Below are positions 10,801 to 20,709 of a stretch of DNA of 64,000 nucleotides, piece after piece. Origin of the DNA: Asterias amurensis (Eukaryota > Echinodermata > Asteroidea > Forcipulatida > Asteriidae); NCBI RefSeq assembly GCF_032118995.1, contig NC_092650.1, positions 2,294,001-2,358,000 on the forward strand, written 5' to 3'. Below the pieces are notes generated by a model. It had not been told where the DNA came from. It saw nothing but the letters and a program-made list of their open reading frames with translations, and did no database searches. Positions within the stretch are counted from its first letter, which is position 1. Each line of letters starts with the position of its first letter. The position numbers were made by a program, and so were the translations under genes.

Positions 10801-12077
10801 TTCACCTCGTGCCTTTACATTTAGTAATAACATATTGATAATGATGAATTAAGAAATACAGGTTTTTTCAAGTCCTGCCACGAAGTAGACACTTACCTTC
10901 TGTAGAGAAGTAGGATTTAAGAAGGTTTTCTGTCGCTCCATCTGAGAGATTAAGGATATTCATGGTGGCTGAGTCTGTGAAGGAGCCCCCAAAGCCTAAG
11001 ATCTCCTGGTAATGAACAGAGTCATCTATCGTCAAATGATGGTCGTGTTTAGCTGGAAATAAACAAACAAAATGAAGAGTAATTTCTTAGCTATTGTTGT
11101 AAATTTTAAAAGTTATGTTTTTAGACAGTTTTTGATACCCTTGATTTCAACTGATTTTTCTTGACATAGAAAGACAAATGAGATTTTTGTTTGTCTTTCA
11201 ATTTTTAAGTTTTCATTCTGCTAACATAATTTTCAAAGAAAAATTCTTACCCAGGAAGCTCTGAAAAGTAAATTTTTTAAATATTGTTTGAATATATGTG
11301 AAGAGTTAATATTTGAACATGTTTCTGGTAAACCAAACGTGCAGTGTAAAGGCGATTGCCTCCATGCCCCCGTGTCATTGCCTTGGTGCCCTTGAAATGC
11401 TCCAGAAGACATTTACAATTTCCTCATAGGGTGCCCTTTACCAAGGAGAAAGTGCCTTGGTGCTCTTGCCCTTTCAAAAACAAAGGGTACCGGCCTGTAG
11501 GTCACTACTCTAACCTTCGTTTTCTAGCATTAAAAGTTGTCGTTGAAAGCGGTCGCCATCTTTGCTTGAGGTGTAGACCACATACTGTCCAGAGCGAGGC
11601 TTGGCGTCTCTCTCAATGGTGTCGCAATAACTGGCCGAACATTCACACACAAAGGATGTTGCTTCAGGAAAATCTCTGCGTTGGCAAGGTTTACTCGCTA
11701 CAGGAAGACAACAAATCATTAAAGGGAGAGTAAGGTTATACCTTCCAAGAATTAAAGACTCTGGACACTATTGATAATTGTCAAAGACCAGTCTTTTCAC
11801 TTGGTTTATCTTAAAACATAAGTTAGGACGAGTAACTGGTCCTAACTCGAGATAAGACTAGTCCTAACTCTTTGTGAAATCCACCCCTGGGCTTAAGTGT
11901 ACTCTCTTTATCCTCTGCCTATATTGATGTATTGTTTATATTGATTTGCTCAATTAAGAATGATTTACCACCTAAAATAAATAAATAAATAAATAAAGTA
12001 AATAAATATTTACCTCCATCGCAGTAGGGGATGACAGCAACATTCAAGATCATCCAAATGGAAAAATACAACAGCAT
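4814..12077 (-). CDS. GBA1: Lysosomal glucosylceramidase (glucocerebrosidase, GH30), complete
   Basis: Ten coding exons: 12077-12014, 11697-11515, 11052-10897, 10223-10090, 9181-9009, 8371-8134, 7804-7580, 7061-6898, 6068-5952, 4916-4814. They total 1557 bases, giving 518 residues (human precursor 536). The protein begins with a signal peptide ([16 protein letters not shown]). Then come the four N-terminal cysteines, [10 protein letters not shown], the acid/base motif NEPSAGL (catalytic Glu), AVHWY, the nucleophile motif ATEACEG (catalytic Glu) and [16 protein letters not shown]-terminal beta domain ends RSIQTYIW. It hydrolyses glucosylceramide in the lysosome. The first human N-glycosylation sequon (NAT) is SAS here. 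I chose the ATG at 12077 because a pyrimidine-rich AG acceptor lies just before it, suggesting a 5'UTR intron. An in-frame ATG at 12164 is possible but less likely. Confidence 0.95.
4982..5347 (+). mobile_element. Family A MITE in last GBA intron
   Basis: Near-complete copy from TTTAAAGACAGTGGACACTG to ATAGTGTCCACTGCCTTTAA, about 66 bases upstream (in GBA sense, inside the intron) of the final GBA exon. Confidence 0.9.
6114..6785 (-). mobile_element. Family A MITE interrupted by family O element
   Basis: Inverted family A copy starting GAAAGCAGTGGACACTATTG. Its far end is split by the element at 6473-6767, with the remnant CAATTACCAGTATACATGG beyond the insertion. Confidence 0.75.
6473..6767. 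mobile_element. Family O short inverted-repeat transposon, nested
   Basis: About 295 bp with terminal inverted repeats (CATAGAGATATATATAAGAG and, inverted at the right, CATAGAGTTATATATAAGAA, followed by CTAGAGGG). It is flanked by CAATTACT at 6465-6472 and CAATTACC at 6768-6775, a likely 8-bp target-site duplication with one mismatch. Eight-base duplications are typical of hAT elements, so I infer a non-autonomous hAT. Confidence 0.75.
7130..7300 (-). repeat. Family D repeat, inverted
   Basis: Blocks AAGGGGCACAGCAATTTTCC, CACAGGGCACCACAGCA and GGCAATTGCTGTGGGTGCCA are shared in reverse with 26198-26363 and 45048-45272. Confidence 0.6.
8550..9008. repeat. GBA intron minisatellite abutting a splice donor
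   Basis: Six imperfect units of about 60-80 bp, marked by GCTGTCCAATCAGAG and ATGAATTATGCATGAAGT, run up to the donor of GBA exon 9181-9009. The true donor reads (minus strand) CAAGTAAGTTGACTTCATG. Upstream units carry AGTAAGTAGACTTTATGCAT or AGTAAGTTGACTTCATG, so copies of the donor have been multiplied. Confidence 0.85.
9299..9568 (-). mobile_element. Family A MITE, truncated inverted copy
   Basis: From AGTCAAATTAATTGTAGCAT through the ACTTGGTAACAAGCAATGG block to GACATTTTCACAGAT. The distal terminal repeat is lost. Confidence 0.75.
9666..10055 (+). mobile_element. Family A MITE
   Basis: Near-complete copy from TAAAGACCCTGGACACTATT to AATAGTGTCCACTGCCTTTA. It ends about 35 bases from the GBA exon at 10090. 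Confidence 0.9.
10490..10650 (+). repeat. Family D variant (GGAGGCAA head)
   Basis: TTTACGGAGGCAACAAAGGC, then GATTGCCTCCATGC and GGTGCCCTTG blocks, shared with 11350-11500 and 47041-47142. It lies directly beside a family C copy. Confidence 0.6.
10660..10806. mobile_element. Family C palindromic element
   Basis: Ends GGTCGATTTCACAAAGAGTT and AACTCTTTGTGAAATTCACC are inverted. The interior is built from TTAGGACTAGTCCTAA palindromes. Other copies lie at 11819-11889 (partial), 26083-26197, 35101-35232 and 46863-47040. Confidence 0.85.
11350..11500 (+). repeat. Family D variant (GGAGGCAA-like)
   Basis: GGCGATTGCCTCCATGCCC, GGTGCCCTTGAAATGCTCCA and CAAGGAGAAAGTGCCTTGG blocks match 10490-10650. 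Confidence 0.6.
11751..11889 (+). mobile_element. Fused fragments of family A and family C
   Basis: 11751-11818 is the left end of a family A MITE (TTAAAGACTCTGGACACTAT). It passes directly into the right half of a family C palindrome (AAGTTAGGACGAGTAACTGG to TTTGTGAAATCCACCCCTGG). Confidence 0.7.
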
Positions 12078-12182
12078 ACTGGAACAATTATTGTGAAAAA
12101 AATCACGAAGTAACAGCTTCCCCCGCACCAAACCTGAAGAGATTAATGACAACTTTGTGATCAAGACAGTTTTTTTGTGATC

Positions 12183-12492
12183 AATTCAGTCTCCTGACCC
12201 TGACGATGACTAGAGCAAGCTAGCGAAGGCGAAGTTGAGACCAATTAAGAACTTACTCCGCAGTAATGGAACTAATAACAAGAAGTTCCCCTCAATCCAC
12301 AAGGTGAAAGTAGCCCGCCCGATTTTCTACCTTCCGCTCAGGTAGTAGTTAACAAGCAGGATAGTTCTTTTTAGAACTGAGAAGTCTCCCAAATTCTGAA
12401 AATCTACTCTGCAGAAGTAGAATATATGGCAAGACAAGTTCTCAAAAGAACATAATCTACCCAGCAAGTACACATGGTGTTACTGCAAACGA
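12183..12492 (-). repeat. Family J repeat, inverted
   Basis: Reverse of the 656-912 copy: AGTTCTTTTTAGAACTGAGA and CATGGTGTTACTGCAAAC are recognisable. It extends to GACGATGACTAGAGCAAGC, also seen in reverse at 27795-27820. Confidence 0.6.
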
Positions 12493-13559
12493 AAGTATAC
12501 ATCGATACCTCATCATGCAATGCCTCAAAGACGAAACCTATACCAGTTTTCTCTGTCATGATAGAAAACAGTGGTGAAATTAACCATGTAGTTAAGCCAT
12601 CAGGTATACCAGCACCTCTTGTAATGTTCTAGGGGCATAATTAATAAAAACCAATGATGCAGTTCTTGTGTATCCAACGTTTTATCATATCTGATTGGGT
12701 GTCTCTAAGCGAACAAATCAGTTATGAAGTGCTGTGGTTGACTATTTTGAGATCCATGTACCAGCATTAGTGAATAGAGTATTATTGTATTATGTACATC
12801 TAAGTGTTCAAGTTTGCGTTTGACTGAACAAATAAGGAGGGAGCCATTTTATCCAGCAGTTTAGCATACATAGCAAAAACATTTCAGACTATACTGTGTT
12901 TTGTGCAGCATTTACACTTTAAGTACATACTCTTTTTTTTGCTGCTTATACATAGAACCATTCATTTGTGTTTTTGTTGTTGTTGATCTCATTTGGGGGA
13001 CTCTGACATGGGTGATAACACCTGGAGGCGGGGGGGGGGGGGGGGGCTGACGGACTGGCTTTAGTGGGTCAACCTCGTGATGACCCACAAACCTGTTTCA
13101 TATTAATCGCTTGCACTTGATCAAGGGTCAAGGGTTTCAGATTGGTGCCTGTCTCTCCAGGATCAAGACAACGAAGGCCAAATAACAACAAAACAGTTGA
13201 TTGTCCCCGGCCACATCCTTTTTTGGGGCCGCATCCTTTTTTTTGGTACTATTTGTTATTTTTAAATATTTGTCAAAAAAAAAAAAAAGAGAAAACAAAA
13301 AGTTTTTATTTTATTTTTTAAATCCATCTTTTCAAGAGGACTGGCCTAGGAGCTTCTTCATAACAGGAACATTGTTTTTTAAGAGGACAGCAAAACAAAG
13401 AAACACAAAGCAGAAATGAGATTCGGGAATTCAGAATGTACCCTTTGTAAGCAGAACCTCTTTAAAACAGGAACATTGTTAAAAAAAAAATATATAAAAA
13501 ATAAAGCAGAAATGAGATTTTAGACATCAGAGTGTACTCTTTATTAGCAGAGCCTGTTT

Positions 13560-13770
13560 ATAACAGTGCTTTTTATAACGAACGTCGACTACATGGTGCT
13601 TGTTTGGTATGACACTGCTCATGGTCGTGGGTCTGAATGCCACCCAAGTAATATGCCTTATATTTTGTTCACAGAACTCGGGGGAAAGTACTGAGTATAC
13701 AGTGCTAACACACATCAGTGTAATGGGTAAAACCAAAATTTACAATCTTTATCCCCACATTCTTTATCCC
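13560..13770 (+). mobile_element. SINE-like tRNA-derived repeat
   Basis: GTTTGGTATGACACTGCTC resembles a tRNA A-box region and GTGGGTCTGAATGCCAC a B box. The tail CAGTGCTAACACACATCAGTGTAA is shared with 32795-32818, marking a dispersed family. Confidence 0.5.
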
Positions 13771-13869
13771 GATGCAAGTTTAACATCTCAATAGTGCATC
13801 ATACTCACTGGTGTAAGGGTAACTTCTGTTAAATTGGACATGTTTTATCCTTATTCTTTAATACAATAG

Positions 13870-15503
13870 AGTAACTGAAGAAGTTGCTGCTGGTTCGAAG
13901 GAGGCTAAGATGCTCTTGGATCCCAAACCAGCGTCTGCTAAGACAACTGTAGGAGCTAACTCTGCCTCAAAGATGCCGCCATTTGGGTAAGTCAGCAGTT
14001 TATAATGGTTTGGGTACCTTTTTTTATTATACAAAACACAAACGTCCACTCAAAACACAAACGTCCACACATTTACATTACACGGCTTCAAAATAACGAT
14101 GGTGGAAAAAGCTTTCCCTATAATACTACTTGCTGAGTTGCTGTAGTTTTTGAGAAATTAGTGTAAAAAAAATTACCAAAATAACTTTCTTCTCAGTGAG
14201 AACGGATTCACACGACTCTCTTGAAAACATTGCTCCGGTACTTTCACTTATCTCTTCACTGATGAAGCTGAAACTACAGGTAAATACATATCTTCATTCA
14301 CAGTGAGTAGGGATTCATTGATCTAAAAAGGGTATCAAAACCCTTTAAAATTGGATCCAAACAAGACAACAGGGCCCAGTTTCTATAAAACTGGGCCCTG
14401 TCGAGGAGGGTATTTATGCCTTCTAGGATGGGTAACTATGTTACTGGATAGCATCCAAATTGTTAATATTTTAAATTTGATTATGAGTTCATCGTTGGAG
14501 CATTAATTTAATGTCATTTTCATTACAGTGCTAAGAGACCCGCCGGAGGTTTAGGGAATGTGTTGGGGCTGATTAACAAGAAAGCTAAGATTAGCGTCTT
14601 AGAGAAGTCTAAAATTGACTGGAATAGTTTCAAGACAAAGGAAGGAATTGCAGATGACTTGAAGATACACAACAAGGGCAAGGATGGGTGAGTATAGGAT
14701 TAATCAAATAGGTCAAAGGTTAAGACCGGCAGTATGGATTCTTACCATTAAATATGTTCATCTGGATTGTTGATTTAATCTCAAGCAAAAGGTGCATTTT
14801 TACAAATCCAAAAATAGTTAATAATGTAAATTAGTTACATTACACTCGTCAATAAACTTAGAGCTTCTTCAGACTGGTGACTATGTCCAATGCTGAACTG
14901 TCTCATTAAAGGATTTGGGTTCTTTTTGTAAACACAAAACACATTAAACTTATTACATGGTTTGAAGAAAATGACGGTCGAAGGCTTCCCTTAAAGTATA
15001 ACTTGCTGAGGTGCTGTAGTTTTTTGAGAAATGAGTAAAAGCTTTCTACCATCATTACTGTCAAACTGTGTGAGTTTGATGTAAATCTGTGGACATTTAC
15101 AAGCTCCAGAAAATTTATGATCAAACAGTTATTTCGTTGTTCAACCCCCAAAAATCAAATATATTTTCCCGTCACTTTTTATGTTACACTTGGTTACCTC
15201 TTCATGATTGTTCAAGCAACTTTTATGGTAGCAGGCTTTGTTTGTACCCGCAAGCTTTTGCGCTTGCAAGCTTTCACGCCTTCACACTTGGCGCTGCTTG
15301 CAAGCTTTCCTGCTTGGCGCTTGCAAGCTTTCATGCTTTGCGCTCATAGTTTATTTTCTTCTTCAACTGCCTATCACAAACTAACTACTTGTTTGTCTAT
15401 TTGTTTATCAAGGTATGTCGAGAAACAGAAGTTTTTGGCACAGGCAGACCAGCGTCAGTATGAGAAAGAACGAGATATGCGAATGGGACAAGCTAAGAGG
15501 TGA
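13870..15503 (+). CDS. CFDP1: CFDP1/BCNT-family chromatin protein, C-terminal exons only
   Basis: Three exons: 13870-13986, 14529-14687 and 15413-15503 (stop TGA). Phases 2-2-2 join cleanly. The first contains [17 protein letters not shown], which matches the segment before the BCNT-C domain in human CFDP1. The second and third encode the BCNT-C domain itself: [37 protein letters not shown], then an R/Q/E-rich tail ending MRMGQAKR. The family (yeast Swc5) is a subunit of SWR1/SRCAP-type H2A.Z-loading remodelers in the nucleus. The usual acidic N-terminal half was not found in the roughly 1.8 kb between the GBA start and 13870, so the 5' exons are either cryptic to me or lie elsewhere. A family A MITE begins about 40 bases after the stop. 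Possible AATAAA signals lie at 16206 and 17008. Confidence 0.85.
14000..14240. repeat. Family H repeat, partial
   Basis: Shares GGTTTGGGTACCTTTTT, TTGCTGTAGTTTTTGAGAAA and AAAGCTTTCCC blocks with 14905-15105 and 31834-32200. Located in a CFDP1 intron. Confidence 0.55.
14905..15105. repeat. Family H repeat
   Basis: From ATTAAAGGATTTGGGTTCTT through TGAGGTGCTGTAGTTTTTTG to AAATCTGTGGACATTTACA. Located in the last CFDP1 intron. Confidence 0.6.
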
Positions 15504-15542
15504 CATGCCCAATCATCTGGAACTAAGTGTGGCACTGGACGT

Positions 15543-15910
15543 AAAGCCACTGGACGTGTTTGGCAATTGTCAAAGACCAGTATTCTCACTTAATTATCCC
15601 AACATATGCATCAAATAACAAATTTGTGAATATTTTGGCTCAAGTCGTCATCGAATTTGCAAAATAAAAATAAAATAAAAACACCCATGTTGCATTACCT
15701 TGTATGCTTTCAGATACATGGTGAAAGGCCTCAGCTGAAGTCTTACTATTTGAGTGAGAAGTTCCCTCTTTCTCAGAAACTACTTTACTTCAGAGGGAGC
15801 CGTTTCTCACAATATTTTATACTATCACCAGTTCTCCATTGCTGGTTACCAAGCATGTTTTTATGCTAACAATTATTTTGTGTAATTATCAATAGTGTCA
15901 AATGCTTTTA
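15543..15910 (+). mobile_element. Family A MITE in CFDP1 3' region
   Basis: Diverged copy from AAAGCCACTGGACGTGTTTG to AATTATCAATAGTGTCAAAT. It begins about 40 bases after the CFDP1 stop codon, so it is probably transcribed in the 3'UTR. Confidence 0.75.
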
Positions 15911-16501
15911 ACAATGCAGGGATCAAGTGGACAATGTCTTTTGTTAGGAATTCTTTGGTCTGTTTTTAGTAAAACATCAATTTTGTTTTGTACAGTAGTA
16001 TTGACAATGAAGTATGAAATGAATCATGTAGAATAATTTTTGTTGACTTTTTTTAAATTTTTTTGTCATCCTTTGTACAAATACTTCTTTACAACGTGTA
16101 ACTGTTTATTTGTTATGTTAAGACCAGAAGAAATTAATGAGAAAATTCTTTGCAGTTTTATTTAGCTATTTTTAAAAAGCTGTAACAACCTCAGAAAATG
16201 CTCAAAATAAATCATGGTGACACTGATAGGAAAAGGGCTCAATTTGATAGAATTGCTGAGGCAGAAAATATTGCTTAACCATTGTCTGCTAAGCAGAAAT
16301 GAGCAGGATACCAGTCACAAACTGTACTTGTGTCATGTTAGTTTGGCTGGTGACCTTATTATGGTTAGCAGATATTTGTCATGCTTGGCTACTTGTTGTA
16401 CTTAAGCAGCTCTACGAAATTGGGCTTAGGTGATAAAATGTAGCTGGTTTATGAATTTCTGAAACAAGAACTACTCTACAAAAAGGAGTATTTCTTATCT
16501 T

Positions 16502-16811
16502 AAAGCCATTTGACACTTTCGGAAACAGTTTTGTCCAAGACCCACACCTAGTTATCACAACTTCTATATAATAACAAACCTGTCATCTGAGTCGGGAGAA
16601 AATAACGGGAAAACCCACCCTTGTTCCCGAAGTTTTGCCGTGTCATGACATGTGTTTAAAATAAATCGTTTTAATGTTTTCTCAAAAAGAAAAGCATTTC
16701 ATGGAATAATATTTCAAGAGAAGTCTTTCACCATTACCTTCTGTAAACCCTGTAAGTTATTTGTAAATCTGTGAGATTTTTTTTCTGTTCCGAAAGTGTC
16801 CAATGGCTTTA
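16502..16811 (+). mobile_element. Family B MITE
   Basis: Terminal inverted repeats AAAGCCATTTGACACTTTCG and CGAAAGTGTCCAATGGCTTT. Interior blocks GAGTCGGGAGAAAATAACGG and AAGCATTTCATGGAATAATA are shared with 23868-24271 and 59623-59994. Confidence 0.9.
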
Positions 16812-17329
16812 AAGGTTTGAATTTTTTTTTTCAAGTTAATGCAAAGATTATGTCTTTGTGTCTGAGACCAACATAAATGTACAAAAACGTCTTCTGAGAG
16901 TATTTTTTGTGTCAAGCTTTCAGTAATTAATTTCCATACTGTTGTTCACTCCCAGATGTCTGATTTTGGTTGTTACTGTGTATATTTAAGGAGTATAAGT
17001 TGGATCAAATAAATTGAATTTGGATCAAACTTCCTTTTTATGATGTGTTAAGTTTGTTTTCTGGTCCTGAATGTAAGACTTATTTGACCTTTTTTTTGCA
17101 AGAACAATATGTGGTTAATGGCAACAGTTATTTTTCTTAATTGACCAACATACTCCTAATTTAGTGCTTTCAACCATTTTGAATATATTATTGACCAAAA
17201 AACCACAAAAACACCGACAACTCTTGCAACTTTGCAAAACAAAGTTATCAGCTAAACCGTACATTTACCGTTACTGTGACACTGGTATCACACCAAGTTC
17301 TTGCTTAGAAAAGGAATTTGCCCTGTTCC

Positions 17330-17445
17330 TTGTATTTTGCTAGCACAGAAATTCGGAGCCTGGCCGTGCAAGCAGACTGGAATGGTGATCGTAAGCACTG
17401 AATTCGGCGGTTAGCAGAGATTCAATTGGGCCCACTGAACGGCTT
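17330..17445. repeat. Family E foldback repeat fragment
   Basis: ATTCGGAGCCTGGCCGTGCA, GTAAGCACTGAATTCGGCGG and TTCAATTGGGCCC match the other family E copies. Confidence 0.5.
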
Positions 17446-17735
17446 GATGAAATCGGGTCCTGGATCTGAGCATCAACCTTACGTAACCTTTAATACGTCA
17501 TATCTTTGGTCAATAAAAGGTTTCAAAGTCCGTATTCAAACTTCGATGAGTGGAAGGAATGTCTGTATCTATACCTCCATAAATAAGAGTATGCACGTGT
17601 CATCCTTGATTGATTGTACTTTCTAAAGATCGAGAAAGTGTGCATTTTGGGGGTTCTGCTCTCTCCAATTCAACAGTCCAATGGACATGATTTCAACAAC
17701 ACCTTCAATCTCTACGGCTCGGACACTATAATATC

Positions 17736-20709
17736 ATGGGAGAAATACCAGCAGGTTACGGCGCAGTGTTATTCGTCGTCCTCGCTACCCTCATCTGTGG
17801 CGTAGCACGGAGACTACTGAACAAGGCTCTACCAGCAGGGAGTAATGTCAGACGATATGGTGGCGAGATCATAGCCACATTCCAGCTTGTTACAGGGATG
17901 CTGGAAGGTGATGTCGTCATGGAGGTAAATAATTTACTGAGTGTTCTTCCCTCAACGATTTTTCGTTAAAAACATAATTCATTCAAATTCAATTCAATGT
18001 GACGTTTATTCCATACTCTTTTGGGAAAATAATATCCAATAATTCAATATCAGAAAGTATCAGTGAACAAAATCAGAAGCGCATAAAACTGCACGCAATT
18101 AATAAAGGTTTTCTCGGTCAAATTTGGCGAGTGGGCAGTCAATTTCATTTTCATGCGTTCGAGTTAAAGCTGTTTTGCCTATCCAGTTGTTACTGCGTTT
18201 CAAATTCAGAGATCGGCCATTCAATATCGTTTTGAGTCGAGTCAAATTCCTTTAGAACTCTGTTCAATTTAGTGTATCGTCATACTTTTTTTCCCCGTGA
18301 CACACACGCCACAAGAAGCATCTGTAAATTTGAATGCTGCTTTGATGGGGCAGGAAAAGAAACCACTGTGTCATCTTGAACTTGGTAATACCATTGGTAT
18401 TATTATGAACAAATCATGGGATAGATTTCCGTATCATAGCTGACACTACTTTTCATTTACTAGTTTTTATCAAAAAGAATATCTCATTTGAGTAAATTAG
18501 AGACTAATTTATTACCAATGGTGTCAGTGTCTTTAAAGGCAGTGGACACTATTGGTAATTGTCAAAGATCAGTCTTCTTACTTGGTGTATCTCAACATAT
18601 GCATAAAATAAGAAACCTGTGAAAACTTGAGCTCAATCTGTCGTCGAAAAAAAACCTAGTCACACGAAGTTGTGTGCTTTCAGATGCTCGATTTCGAGAC
18701 CTCATATTCTAAATCTGAGGTCTCGAAATCAAATTCATGGAAAATCACTTCTTTCTCAAAAACTACGTCACTTCAGAGGGAGCCGTTTCTCACAATGTTT
18801 TATACTATCAACCTCTCCCCATTACTTGTTACCAAGTAAGGTTTTATGCTAATAATTATTTTGAGTAATTACCAATAGTGTCCACTGCCTTTAATATTGC
18901 TTGTTCTGTATTATAGGAGAATGGCTTAATAGCCTACATGATCTACCTATGGTTTTTCTTTGTACTTCTGGGCTTCACATTCGATGATGACTGCACGGCC
19001 AATCTTGGACTCGCCTGGCAAGCTTGGATCAAGGGGGAGACGGACGGCCTCGACGCATCCTCCACCGGTAACTTTGACGTCAAATAAAAAATACGCCCTC
19101 CTATAAAACGAACATCGTTTACTATAGACCATTTTCGAAACGACGGCTTCGGCTTTGGATTCGGCTCAGGCTAGCTTGGCCCCGCCGATTGATTTGACAA
19201 TATTGCGCGTGCTTTGCGTATAGTTATACGCGCTCAGGCTAGGGCTTCAAAAGCCGAAGCCGTGGTATCGAAAAGGGCCAAAGACGTTGAAAAACGTCAG
19301 TTAACTATTTGTTTCCATAGGTCCTTTTGGTTGATAAGCAGTTTTGAACAGCTAATTTTATTTTCTCGGTTTTATAAACTACATTTTCATAAGGCTCACC
19401 GTATAATATTGAAGTCACGGTGATTGATGCACTGGCGATTTTATTGCCTGAATTCTATATTCACATTTTTACGTGTTTTTGTTTAGCTTCACCAATCATC
19501 ATCAAATTTCCATGGAATTTATCTTCCTCTCTTTATTTTTGGAAGCATGTTCTAATTGCCCTTGAAATTAAATGATAAGAACCACACTGGAAATTCGGTC
19601 ACATGTCATGTTTTGTAAAATCAAGAATAAGAGGACAATACTCGGTTTGCGGTAACACCGCGGAGTAGATGTTCGGGGGTTCGGGAGACTTCTCAGTTCT
19701 GAAAAGAACTGTCCTGCTGTTTTTTAAACTATACCCGAGCGGATATTATAGAAAATAGGCTGGGACCACGACTTAAGCTAATAATATATAGGATCGCGAT
19801 TAACTGTACTACCGCGGAGTCAATTCTTGGTCTTAAATTGGACAAAACTTGTGCCCAAGACAATTATTTATAATACACTGGTATTTTACTTTTTAGTGGA
19901 ATTGGTGAACTTTTTCCCTTTTTTTTGTCTAGTTCTGTCCCCCTGTAAAAAAATTTCTTTGCACCAACAGCCGTTTTCCAAGTCCTTGGCGGTCAACTTG
20001 CCTTTCCTTATGCCAAACGGCTGTGGAGGGCAGCACCATCAGCTCGCCATGGTTATAAATGGAAGCACATGATCCAAGATCAATGTGACTCAGCTTTGAG
20101 GTCCTCCATCTTGGGAGGAATGGCTGCCGAGGCTCTGGCGACTCTTATCTACTTCTTGGCAAGGAAGTACTTGATGCCAAAGGGTAAAGCAAAGAGTATT
20201 GCTTTTGATTCCTTTGTACAAGTTGGTATAATTTCAATAGGTGAGTACTATTTTAGTTTTGTGGATTGTAAACTTAGGTAGGCCTGAATGTTTGGTTTTT
20301 TGCAAGACTACAATATCAAAAAAGACCAGGAGCTCCAAATAATAAATGAAACCTGTACAGATTGCGCAAAAATTACCTTATAGTTTGAACATACGAACTT
20401 AAAATTGTGATAATGCAGCTACGATACAAACTGTCACTTGTTTGGATGTTAGTTCAGCATAAAACGGACGAAGATTGACACTGTTTTTATCTAATGCTTT
20501 GGGTGTTTTCTCCCGCTCTTTTTAAAGGTCTTGAATGGACAGGCATGATGTTCAACCCAGCCCTTGCATCTGCACTGACATTCAACTGTCACAACCATCC
20601 AATGGGGGAGCATCTATTGGTATACTGGGTGGCGCCCTTGGCGACTATTGCTCTTGTACATGTACTCACAAAGAAGACGGCCATATTGGATGCAAAGAAG
20701 ACCGATTAA
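17736..20709 (+). CDS. AQP12: Superaquaporin (AQP11/AQP12 family), complete
   Basis: Four exons: 17736-17924, 18917-19067, 19971-20240 and 20528-20709. They total 792 bases, giving 263 residues, the usual family length. Hydrophobic segments include GAVLFVVLATLICGVARRLL, IIATFQLVTGML, AYMIYLWFFFVLLGFTF, ILGGMAAEALATLIYFL and LVYWVAPLATIALVHVL. The second NPA box is intact (MMFNPALASALTF). QDQCDSALRSS and VYWVAPL resemble vertebrate AQP12 and AQP11. The position of the first NPA box appears to read TANLGLAWQ, so Asn-Leu-Gly replaces Asn-Pro-Ala/Cys. Family members are intracellular (ER or vesicle) water/glycerol/peroxide channels; that role is inferred. The C-terminus KKTAILDAKKTD lies in the first unit of a 37-bp tandem array. 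A family A MITE ends about 24 bases upstream of the exon 2 acceptor. Confidence 0.92.
18533..18893 (+). mobile_element. Family A MITE next to an aquaporin splice acceptor
   Basis: Copy from TAAAGGCAGTGGACACTATT to AGTGTCCACTGCCTTTAA. A stray right end of another copy (ATTACCAATGGTGTCAGTG) lies just before it at 18511-18534. The element ends about 24 bases before exon 2. Confidence 0.9.
19125..19285. mobile_element. Family N foldback element
   Basis: CATTTTCGAAACGACGGCTT at the left pairs with AAGCCGTGGTATCGAAAAGG at the right. Internal copies of GGCTCAGGCTAG are also seen. About 160 bp, in aquaporin intron 2. Confidence 0.65.
19644..19850 (+). repeat. Family J repeat, internally deleted
   Basis: CGGTTTGCGGTAACACCGCG passes directly into GGAGTAGATGTTCGG, lacking the first half present at 656-912. 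Confidence 0.6.

Larger units (their letters stand above)
12078..13869. other. GBA upstream region / region before CFDP1 exons
   Basis: Contains an inverted family J copy (12183-12492), a poly-G run near 13029-13047 and a SINE-like segment at 13560-13770. The acidic N-terminal exon expected for CFDP1 was sought here and not found. Confidence 0.5.
15911..17735. other. Intergenic CFDP1 to aquaporin
   Basis: Holds family E-type ends (16240-16430 and 17330-17445), a family B MITE (16502-16811) and AATAAA hexamers at 16206 and 17008 that could end the CFDP1 transcript. No further gene is seen. Confidence 0.55.

Noticed and set aside
12078-12164. Upstream in-frame ATG for GBA (adds 29 residues)
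   Set aside because: A pyrimidine-rich AG acceptor lies immediately before the ATG at 12077, and the signal peptide begins cleanly at that ATG.
15117-15503. Long frame reading through into the last CFDP1 exon
   Set aside because: It runs through intron sequence; the acceptor at 15412 and codon phase define the true exon.
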